Part shown: positions 32,529 through 38,636 of the stretch, in pieces
Layout of the letters: each line of letters begins with the position of its first letter
How positions within the stretch are numbered: position 1 is the stretch's first letter
Origin: Coriobacteriia bacterium
GTDB taxonomy: Bacteria > Actinomycetota > Coriobacteriia > Anaerosomatales > Anaerosomataceae
Length of the DNA: 38,636 nucleotides
Assembly (NCBI GenBank): GCA_016933785.1
Contig: JAFGAG010000072.1
Coordinates: forward strand, 1 to 38,636
Direction of reading: 5' to 3'
The notes under the pieces: generated by a model
Database searches by the model: none
Told to the model about the DNA's origin: nothing
The model's input: only the letters and a program-made list of their open reading frames with translations
Program-made: the position numbers and the translations under genes

Positions 32529-33812
32529 TTGACACGTGAGACCGACCCGGAGATCGCGGCGCAGTTGATGGGGGCTTTGAGCTCTGGCCGCCTCGACCAT
32601 CTGTTCACCGAGACGAACACTCGCTACTACGGCCGCAGCGGGTTCGAGGCGCTGCGCTTCGGCTCTGGCCTGCCCCGTGAAGATGTCTGGCAGCTCCTAT
32701 CGTCGATACGGCGAGCAACGGGGCTGCTCGTCTTCGAAAGCGCATGGGGAGACTTCCAGGTGCGCGTCACTCCCACTGCCGAACTCATGCGCGGGCTGTA
32801 CGAGATCGATACCGCCCCAAGCCGCAGCCTCTTCGGTCGAAGCCGTATCCCGGCCGATGAAGAGTGGATCGTGATGGATCGGCTGCTCGTCGAAGAAGCT
32901 GTGCTCATCGCTCTCGGCAAGACTAATCCTGGCACCCCGCCCGCGCGCTTGTTGACGGAGACTCGTGAAGGCGTGATACGGATACTGTTCGACGATGCAA
33001 AGCCAGCCGACCTTGCGCAAACGATCGCAAGTCGCTTCTACCGAGCGATGCGCCGCCTGCCTGACGTGTATTCGGACCCCCTTACTCCTGAATACATAGC
33101 GGACACCCATCGGCTGCTGCGCGAAGGGGAACCTGACGCGGGCATCTACCGGACGACCGCAGAGCCCGATCCCGCAACCCGTCCAGCAGGACCAGGCAGT
33201 GCGCCCGAGCGCATCGCCGGCGAGATCGAAGCGCTCTGCGCTTATAGCAGGGCCGACGACGTCCCCTTCATACACCCGTTGATAAAGACGCTGGCGATCG
33301 GCTCGTGGATGCGCCGTGTCCAGCCGTTCGGCACCTACAACTACCTCGTGGGTCGCCTTGTCTCGATGGGCTTTGCGCTGCGATACGGCTACCAGGTGAC
33401 CGGCATCGCCGATCCCGAACTGCGTCTCCAGGAGCGGCCCGAGAACCCGGCCGGAGGCGACAGCACTGCCCGCTTCATCGCCCAACTCGAGGTTATCCGT
33501 CAGGCCCGGGCGCTCGCCGAATCGGAACTTCAGCAGCGGGTCGAGCGCTACAGGGAGGTCACCGCGAGGTTCGCGTCGCTTGGCGTCAATCATCGGCAGG
33601 CGTTCGTGCTCGATAGGGCGCTACGTGACCCGGAGGCTCGGTTCAATCTCAGACACCACGCACGCACCCGGCAGCTCGCGTACGAGACCGCCCGCCAGGA
33701 CTTCCTGAAGCTCATCGAGGTGGGACTCATGGAGCAGAGGAAGCGTGGCCGCGCTTTTGAGTTCAGGCTTGCGTCTGAAGCCGGGCCGCGACTTGACTCC
33801 CTCCGTGCCTGA
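32529..33812 (+). CDS. Fic-fold protein with degenerate catalytic motif and C-terminal winged helix
   Basis: A 427-residue protein. TTG 32529 is chosen because GGAGGTGAT lies 6 bases upstream; a longer frame to 32298 runs through the promoter. The middle follows Fic (AMP-transferase) proteins: PEYIADTHRLL, a YRTT strand (GEPDAGIYRTTA), APERIAGEIEAL, and FIHPLIKTLAIGSWMRR. The active-site loop that should read HPFx(D/E)GNGRxxR is Q265-PFGTYNYLVG-R276. Catalytic His, the acidic residue, the glycines and the first Arg are lost, while Pro, Phe, Asn and the last Arg remain. The last 70 residues look like the Fic-associated winged helix (LIEVGLMEQRKRGRAFEFRL). It therefore probably no longer transfers AMP. 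A DNA-binding or sensor role opposite the AOR operon is inferred. Confidence 0.75.
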   Translation: MTRETDPEIAAQLMGALSSGRLDHLFTETNTRYYGRSGFEALRFGSGLPREDVWQLLSSIRRATGLLVFESAWGDFQVRVTPTAELMRGLYEIDTAPSRSLFGRSRIPADEEWIVMDRLLVEEAVLIALGKTNPGTPPARLLTETREGVIRILFDDAKPADLAQTIASRFYRAMRRLPDVYSDPLTPEYIADTHRLLREGEPDAGIYRTTAEPDPATRPAGPGSAPERIAGEIEALCAYSRADDVPFIHPLIKTLAIGSWMRRVQPFGTYNYLVGRLVSMGFALRYGYQVTGIADPELRLQERPENPAGGDSTARFIAQLEVIRQARALAESELQQRVERYREVTARFASLGVNHRQAFVLDRALRDPEARFNLRHHARTRQLAYETARQDFLKLIEVGLMEQRKRGRAFEFRLASEAGPRLDSLRA

Positions 33813-33930
33813 CTTTGAAACGAGAGCTCCGAGCTCTGGTTGGCCCCGCACGCATCAACCTGCGCGCACATCGTCCCCGGATGGCGCGGCGCGCGGCCTG
33901 GCTCTCGTGAGCCGATGGACGGCAAGAAAG

Positions 33931-33958
33931 GGGTCCGGACCTGCGGAGGTCCGGACCC
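33931..33958 (+). terminator. Stem-loop terminator after the pseudo-Fic gene
   Basis: GGGTCCGGACC (33931-33941) and GGTCCGGACCC (33948-33958) make an 11-bp perfect stem closing on TGCGGA, 118 bases after the stop. Confidence 0.65.
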
Positions 33959-34083
33959 GTGTCGCGCGCGTGACCCGGGTAAGGGGATGATGTGCGCCAG
34001 ACACTCATGAGTGATCGTGATCGGTGCCGGCATGCACCTTTCACATGAGAGCCTTTGCAGGGGGTCGCGCGCGAGCTCTGTGA

Positions 34084-34145
34084 GAAGTCCGGGGAGGACT
34101 TCCCAGGTCAGGGTCCCGACACATGTCGAGAGCCTGACCTGGGAA
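34084..34145 (-). terminator. Pair of stem-loops downstream of the radical SAM gene
   Basis: TTCCCAGGTCAGG (34100-34112) and CCTGACCTGGGAA (34133-34145) form a 13-bp perfect inverted repeat with a 20-base loop, 26 bases past the gene's stop. A second hairpin, GAAGTCC (34084-34090)/GGACTTC (34096-34102), overlaps its edge by three bases, so the two could compete. In the 33813-34171 gap I see nothing coding; it contains these and the facing terminator. Confidence 0.6.
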
Positions 34146-34171
34146 TCCCGGATCGCAGGACCGGATTCACA

Positions 34172-35458
34172 TCAGATGCTCCTCTGCATGCCGAGAGAGA
34201 GCGCCGCCGCGGTGGTCAGTTCGACGATGCGCTCCGCAGTAAGAGTCTTCGTGTCCACGACGAGATGCTTGGCATCGTAGTCACCCCAGTCACGACTGAG
34301 TATGTTCAACCCCAGGTCGTCGGCCCGCTCCGCGAACATCGTGCCCGGATACGGCGTGGTGTACGAGATCATGACCTTCGCTCCCGCATCCGCCAGAGTC
34401 CGCATGAACGCGAACGTCTCCGCGAGCGTCTGTTCGGTGTCGTCAGGGAACGGCACCATGAACGAGCAGGAGACCTTGATCCCCGCGTCCACCGCCCATC
34501 GGACGGCATCGTAGGCACTCTGCTTGTCGATGCCCTTGACCGAGTCGAGTATCCGCTGTGAACCGGACTCGACACCGTACTGGATCCCCGTGCATCCCGT
34601 CGCCGCCATGGCGCGCAACAGATCCTCGTCGACGCAGTCTACGCGGGTCGCACAGCCCCACGTGATGCCGGCGTCATGATGTGCAAGCGCATCGAGCAGA
34701 CCTTCGAACCAGAGGCGGTCAACGGTGAGGATGTCATCCACGAAGAACACATGGTGCGCTCCGTAGCTGGCTACCACGTCATCGACTTCGGCGAGGATGT
34801 CCTCCACGGGCCTCGGTCGCCGGCGTCCACCCCACAGTTGCGAGGCTGAGCAGAACGGACAGCGGTAGGGACAGCCTCCACGGGCAACGAGCACGTTGTG
34901 GGCATCCTGATAGAACTCGAGCGACAGCAGATGACGCGCGGGACGTCCGATCTCCAGTACCGACAGCGGATCGCGAGGACTGTTGAGTGTAGGCACGTCG
35001 TTGACCCTGTGGCCGAGACCGGCGATCTCCCGGATACTCTCGGGCGATGCGCCCTGTGAGAGGGCATACACCAGCTCTACAGCGGTCCGCTCTCCCTCGC
35101 CGATCACAACGTAGTCGATAGCTGATTCGCCGAGTGACTCGTGAGGACGCAGGCTCACGTGCGGACCACCCAACATGACAGGGATCTCGGACCCGTACGA
35201 CTTGACGATGCGCGCGATTTCGCGTGCGTTCGGATAGGTCTCCGTGTGTGATGAGATGCCGACCACGTCGGGCCTGAAACGACTCAGCGATGCCTGAACG
35301 CGCAGCGCGTTGAAGCCGGTCACATTGAGATCGAGGATCCGCACCACATGACCGTCGTCCAGAAGATGCTGTGCTACATAGGCAAGGCCCAGAGGGGGCG
35401 AAAGACGCGCGTGTGGCGTCACGATCGCCACCGGAGCCTCGATCAACAGGACCCGCAC
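34172..35458 (-). CDS. B12-binding-type radical SAM protein
   Basis: A 428-residue radical SAM enzyme of the B12-binding/SAM class. The N-terminal half is a Rossmann-like domain (PPLGLAYVAQHL, FRPDVVGISSHTETYPNA, LGGPHVSLRPHE, IGEGERTAV). The usual cobalamin His motif DxHxxG is absent (ILDLNVTG instead), so any cobalamin would be bound differently or not at all. The radical SAM core has C196-PYR-C200-PF-C203, then GAHHVFFVDDIL, GCTGIQYGVESGSQRIL and a TPYPGT segment. GTG 35458 has AAGGAGG upstream. It is on the same strand as the second AOR operon but separated by a strong stem-loop. The product or substrate is unknown; it could modify a cofactor, lipid or protein. Confidence 0.9.
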   Translation of the reverse strand: MRVLLIEAPVAIVTPHARLSPPLGLAYVAQHLLDDGHVVRILDLNVTGFNALRVQASLSRFRPDVVGISSHTETYPNAREIARIVKSYGSEIPVMLGGPHVSLRPHESLGESAIDYVVIGEGERTAVELVYALSQGASPESIREIAGLGHRVNDVPTLNSPRDPLSVLEIGRPARHLLSLEFYQDAHNVLVARGGCPYRCPFCSASQLWGGRRRPRPVEDILAEVDDVVASYGAHHVFFVDDILTVDRLWFEGLLDALAHHDAGITWGCATRVDCVDEDLLRAMAATGCTGIQYGVESGSQRILDSVKGIDKQSAYDAVRWAVDAGIKVSCSFMVPFPDDTEQTLAETFAFMRTLADAGAKVMISYTTPYPGTMFAERADDLGLNILSRDWGDYDAKHLVVDTKTLTAERIVELTTAAALSLGMQRSI

Positions 35459-35490
35459 CTCGACACCTCCTTCGTCCGATCATCCGACAT

Positions 35491-35530
35491 GGCCTGCCGG
35501 GTCCACGATCCATGTGGGCCCGGCAGGCCA
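35491..35530 (-). terminator. Long stem-loop between the second AOR operon and the radical SAM gene
   Basis: GGCCTGCCGGG (35491-35501) pairs with CCCGGCAGGCC (35520-35530), extended by CCAC/GTGG across one mismatch, closing on GATCCAT. It lies 22 bases after the partner-gene stop and 32 before the radical SAM start. It can end the AOR transcript or act as an attenuator with read-through. Confidence 0.65.
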
Positions 35531-35552
35531 CATTCGAGCTAACCGCTGCCGG

Positions 35553-35957
35553 TCACACCTGCACAGCATCCGATTCGAGCACTGACTCGCACTGCTCCAG
35601 GCGGTCGGTGAGCAGGGACCTGATATCGACCGCCAGGTACCCGAACGGCCTCCGTAGATCGACAGCATCGTCGAGAGCGTCGGCTAAAGCGGTGTCGCCG
35701 ATCTCGCTTCTCACCCACTGGATCAAAGACCCGGGCTCGACGTAGTGCACCTGCGCCAGCGGCGCTTGATGGAGGAGTGCCCTGGGCTCTTCCGGAATCA
35801 CGAGGAAGGCAGCCACCTCGCGCAGGCTGGCAAGCTTCACCGGACGGGTTCCCGCCATCGGTGTCAGGATCCCGCCTCTGAGTCGCACCTTGAGGTCGAC
35901 CGTGCGCAGGAAGTGCTCTGCCTCATCGCGTGTCGGAATCGTCAACACGGCGATCAC
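35553..35957 (-). CDS. Small AOR-operon protein of unknown function (partner 2)
   Basis: A 134-residue soluble protein. GTG 35957 overlaps the AOR stop as GTGA; a longer frame to 36038 would lie inside AOR. It begins VIAVLTIPTRDEAEHFLRTV, has VRLRGGILTPMAG and LREVAAFLVIP, then EPGSLIQWVRSEIGDTALAD around residues 75-95 and a charged end. Its position and that last segment mirror the 128-residue partner of the first AOR (VDTLADWVSGGLDDPDLAV), though overall identity is low. No metal-binding pattern is clear. A chaperone or small subunit for AOR is the working guess; translation is tightly coupled to AOR. Confidence 0.72.
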   Translation of the reverse strand: MIAVLTIPTRDEAEHFLRTVDLKVRLRGGILTPMAGTRPVKLASLREVAAFLVIPEEPRALLHQAPLAQVHYVEPGSLIQWVRSEIGDTALADALDDAVDLRRPFGYLAVDIRSLLTDRLEQCESVLESDAVQV

Positions 35958-38041
35958 GCTCCCAGCCTGCCAGCGGACTCGAGCGAGTCGGCCACGTGGC
36001 TGAGGCCCAGCTCCTCGAGCGTGGCGCGCGTCGGCCAACCTGTCGCCGTATCCCAGCCTTCAAGCGCGTAGAACTTCGTCTTCCACTCTTCGAACCTCGC
36101 GCGGTCGAGTATCCGACCGGCCACGCTCTTATACGACCAGACGCCGTCCTCGTACACCGGCATGGTGTAGGGAGACTCGTACGTGGTCGTTCCCGGAGCG
36201 GCGCCAGTGAGGTAGTTGTACTCGGCAAACACTTCTACGTCCCGGTGGCGTCCCTGCAGTACCCAGATCGAACGGTCGAGGTTCCAGATCTTCCGACCGA
36301 GCTCCATGCCATCTTCAAAGGTCGTCTGGCCGCCAGTCACCGCGTTGAGGAACTTGGGTTCGCCCTCAGGCGTGATGCCCTCATAGTCGGGACCGTACGG
36401 GTTCACGAAATCGGCCCATGCCCAGTCGCAGTACAGCATCGACTGCTTCCAGAAGCGCGTGTAGTGGCGATGCCAGGCGACCGTCTTGGCCATAGCCTCC
36501 GAGTACACGCCCTCATCGCTGTAGTCGATCATCATCGGGTCATTGTACGGAGCGGTCTTCTTGCCGATGATCTCCGCGAGACGCTCGGCGCTGACAGCCG
36601 GCTCGATGCCGTGAAGGCCACAGATGGTGGGCGTCCAGTACACGTGCCAGTTGAAGTCGTGCTCGTTGATGTCCCGATCTCCGATAAGCGAACCGTACCC
36701 CCACTCGGCCTCGGTGCGGCTGTCGTAGTGGTGTGGAAGGCCGTACTCCTGCAGGGGCAGGATGCCGGACGTCGTGTCCTCCTCCAGCCGCCCCCACTTC
36801 TCTGCACATGCCCCCAGGCCCAGCGCCAGATCGGCTCCGATGTCTGTCTGGCTCAGGATGCTGTCGGCCAGCGCCTGCGCAAAGACAGCCGTACCCCACT
36901 GGTCGAACGGCAGCGATGACTGGATCTCCTTACCCTCACCGATGAGGTCCAGCTCACGAAGGTTCTCCAGCCAGAGCATCGTCGCTTCAAGAGCGAACGT
37001 GTTGAGCCCCGCGCGCTGTAGGATGTTCGCCGCTTTGACCGTCGCGTCGGTGATCTTGCCGTGTGCGGTGCGGTCGTGAGCGTTGTACCAGAACACGTCC
37101 ACGCAACTCGACTCGTTGCCCTCACCTGTCTCGGTGCGCGTACGACAGTTCCTGATGCATGCGGTGCATCCCTGCGGGCGGCTCTTCATTCCCTCGGGCA
37201 TATCGGTGATCGGTGTGATCGTTCCGCCGGGGTTCGACCCGAATGCCACGATACCCATGAGCGAATGTGGATTCTCTGCATTCCCCGCGTACGCGTAACC
37301 GTTCGCCCACAAACGGGCTTCCATCAACGCCTGCGGATCAGCGATCTCGACGCTTCCGGTGCCGAGGACGCTGATGGCTTTCAGGTTCTTGCTGGCGAAC
37401 ACGCCACCGAAGCCACCCTGCCCCGCACCGTTGCCCGCGTCGTGGACGAGTGCTGCCATAGGTCCGAACGTCTCCGCATTGGGACCCGTGGTGACCACGG
37501 CCGGCCGCTGTGTGGTGCGGCCGCTGTCCCTGCCGGTGCCTGCCTCGTTCCACGCGCCCTCGTGATCGAGGACGCTCGCCCAGATCTCTTCCTGCGTCTC
37601 GTAGGTGTCCAATCCCCAGAGTTCACCGGCATCCTCAAAGGTCACGGTACCGTTCACGATGTTGACCCACACCCTTGAGTCTGCCTTGCCGACGACAGCG
37701 ATGCCGTCCCACCCGGCGAACTTCAGTTGTGTCGAGAAGCGCCCGCCGAAGTTCGAGCGGGTATACCAGCCCGTGGGATGCGCCTGGATACCGATCGCTT
37801 GTACTTCGGTGCGCCCGGCAACCGCAGGGGCGAGTGTCCCTGACAGCGGCGAGGTCATGAGCGTGATCACATTCCCTGGATCCGTGCCCTTGACCGTCTT
37901 GTCCTCGCACAGATCCCAGAAGAGCGCTGAGCCGATGCCATGACCGCCGCCCCACTGCTCGTACTTCGCGGTCTCGATTTCCTCGACGGTCTTCGTCGTG
38001 AGGTCGATCTTGAGGATCTTACCTGCATAACCGTTTGCCAT
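35954..38041 (-). CDS. Aldehyde:ferredoxin oxidoreductase family tungsten/molybdenum protein (copy 2)
   Basis: A 695-residue AOR-family protein, paralogous to the 28281-30356 copy. The GYAGKILKIDLTTKTVEEIE start, GGGHGIGSA, TRSNFGGRFSTQLKFAGWDG and GAGQGGFGGVFASKNLKAI blocks align without gaps. Cluster ligands are C293-x2-C296-x3-C300 plus a late C in SMLYCDW. The two chains share the C-terminal GWPTRATLEELGL pattern but differ in the insertion around residues 250-285, which probably lines substrate access. ATG 38041 is chosen with GGAGG 6 bases upstream (an in-frame GTG precedes it). It follows the FeS gene after 49 bases. Substrate is unknown and may differ from copy 1. Confidence 0.93.
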   Translation of the reverse strand: MANGYAGKILKIDLTTKTVEEIETAKYEQWGGGHGIGSALFWDLCEDKTVKGTDPGNVITLMTSPLSGTLAPAVAGRTEVQAIGIQAHPTGWYTRSNFGGRFSTQLKFAGWDGIAVVGKADSRVWVNIVNGTVTFEDAGELWGLDTYETQEEIWASVLDHEGAWNEAGTGRDSGRTTQRPAVVTTGPNAETFGPMAALVHDAGNGAGQGGFGGVFASKNLKAISVLGTGSVEIADPQALMEARLWANGYAYAGNAENPHSLMGIVAFGSNPGGTITPITDMPEGMKSRPQGCTACIRNCRTRTETGEGNESSCVDVFWYNAHDRTAHGKITDATVKAANILQRAGLNTFALEATMLWLENLRELDLIGEGKEIQSSLPFDQWGTAVFAQALADSILSQTDIGADLALGLGACAEKWGRLEEDTTSGILPLQEYGLPHHYDSRTEAEWGYGSLIGDRDINEHDFNWHVYWTPTICGLHGIEPAVSAERLAEIIGKKTAPYNDPMMIDYSDEGVYSEAMAKTVAWHRHYTRFWKQSMLYCDWAWADFVNPYGPDYEGITPEGEPKFLNAVTGGQTTFEDGMELGRKIWNLDRSIWVLQGRHRDVEVFAEYNYLTGAAPGTTTYESPYTMPVYEDGVWSYKSVAGRILDRARFEEWKTKFYALEGWDTATGWPTRATLEELGLSHVADSLESAGRLGA

Positions 38042-38090
38042 CACATACCTCCACTAACGTCCGATGATCCTGATCTGAATGGCCGGTCGA

Positions 38091-38636
38091 TCAGTGGCTC
38101 GAGGTCGAGGCGGGAGCGCCGTCAAAATGGAAGCCCTCCCACGGGGTCCCATTTCGAAGGTCCACGACGTAGCCGGTGTCAGCCTGTTCGGGGACCACGG
38201 ACGTGAAGCTGATCGCGTGCATCGGGCAGACCGCCTCGCACGCCCGCGTTCCATCCGGTCCGCCTTCCTGGCTCCAGTGCGGTGTGTCCAGACACAGGTC
38301 GCACTTCTGCGCGTGCTTGTCCTCGAAGTTCCACAGAGCCCGCGACGGCGTGAACGGGCACGCGTTCACGCAGCGCTCGCAGCCGATGCACTTGGCCTCA
38401 TCGATCGTGCGCACGCCTGTGTCGGTGTCGACGTGCATCGCACCGGTGGGGCACGCCTCCACGCACGCCGGGTACGGACACTGTCGACACTGGTTGATCT
38501 GGATGTCGTTCGGGAAGCTCGCGAAGGGGTTCTGGACGATCTGGATCCTTGAGAGCGAGTGATTCGTCACACCGTGGTGGGTAAGTGAACACGCCATCAT
38601 GCAACTCGTGCACCCGGAGCACTTCTTGGTGTCCAC
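38091..38636 (-). CDS. 4x[4Fe-4S] ferredoxin subunit (copy 2), N-terminus outside the window
   Basis: The last 181 residues of the second FeS subunit. The coding frame runs off the window end, and the first codon seen (GTG, Val) is not a true start. In copy 1 the matching residues follow a Tat signal and LLVDPLKC. Visible are CSGCTSCMMAC, CRQCPYPACVEAC, CIGCERCVNAC and the split KCDLC...ACEAVC sets, 16 cysteines in all, and a Ser-rich end like copy 1 (SSH against ASH). It is followed by AOR after 49 bases. Upstream, beyond the window, a signal peptide and perhaps a cytochrome b gene are expected by analogy. Confidence 0.92.
   Translation of the reverse strand: MDTKKCSGCTSCMMACSLTHHGVTNHSLSRIQIVQNPFASFPNDIQINQCRQCPYPACVEACPTGAMHVDTDTGVRTIDEAKCIGCERCVNACPFTPSRALWNFEDKHAQKCDLCLDTPHWSQEGGPDGTRACEAVCPMHAISFTSVVPEQADTGYVVDLRNGTPWEGFHFDGAPASTSSH

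Noticed and set aside
1-38636. Selenocysteine codons, CRISPR arrays, tRNA genes, transposons
   Set aside because: No in-frame TGA interrupting a clear family match, no regular spaced repeats, no cloverleaf found by eye, and no transposase motif.

Overview
The window comes from a high-GC genome with short gene gaps, frequent GTG and TTG starts and many stop-start overlaps (GTGA, TGATG). A cell-surface protein with three cell-wall-binding-type-2 repeats, tungsten/molybdenum enzymes and oxygen-independent chemistry point to an anaerobic or facultatively anaerobic Gram-positive, most likely an Actinobacteriota member near Coriobacteriia. This placement is inferred from gene content only. I found no tRNA, rRNA, CRISPR array, insertion sequence or prophage.

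Layout. (1) 1-9540, minus strand: one long tungstate-uptake and molybdenum/tungsten-cofactor cluster, tupA-tupB-tupC, a mobA-fdhD fusion, moeA, a 73-residue unknown, mobB, moaA, moaC, a MOSC protein, mogA and a truncated class V aminotransferase. Its leader (about 9362-9475) looks like a molybdenum/tungsten cofactor (Moco) riboswitch. (2) 9555-13526: a LysR regulator, then a divergent fur-cbiM-cbiQ-cbiO operon for a transition metal with a palindromic Fur-type operator. (3) 13557-17053: an 81-residue unknown preceded by a possibly leaderless 37-codon frame, a CHAP plus cell-wall-binding surface protein, an SDR and a DUF1801 protein. (4) 17248-24597: a complete Dpp/Opp-type ABC transporter, with a substrate-binding protein in its own operon and a close paralogue convergent to it. 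(5) 24758-27590: an unknown membrane protein and a NatAB-type ABC exporter. (6) 27892-38636: two paralogous aldehyde:ferredoxin oxidoreductase (AOR) family modules, each FeS protein - AOR - small partner. The first also has a cytochrome b membrane subunit. The second is followed by a B12-binding-type radical SAM gene and runs off the window. Between them, divergent from the first module, is a Fic-fold protein whose catalytic motif has decayed.

How it fits together: the first region would import tungstate, build the pterin cofactor and provide sulfur-transfer maturation. The AOR-family enzymes in the last region are the obvious local consumers. The AOR modules resemble the E. coli YdhYVWXUT arrangement more than a free soluble AOR, because of the 16-Cys FeS subunit with a Tat signal and the multi-heme-ligand membrane protein. 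The parts least explained by known biology are the small AOR-partner proteins, the pseudo-Fic protein facing the first AOR operon, the radical SAM gene behind the second, the 73-residue protein inside the cofactor operon, and a riboswitch that appears to have a P3 stem in front of tungstate transport genes.
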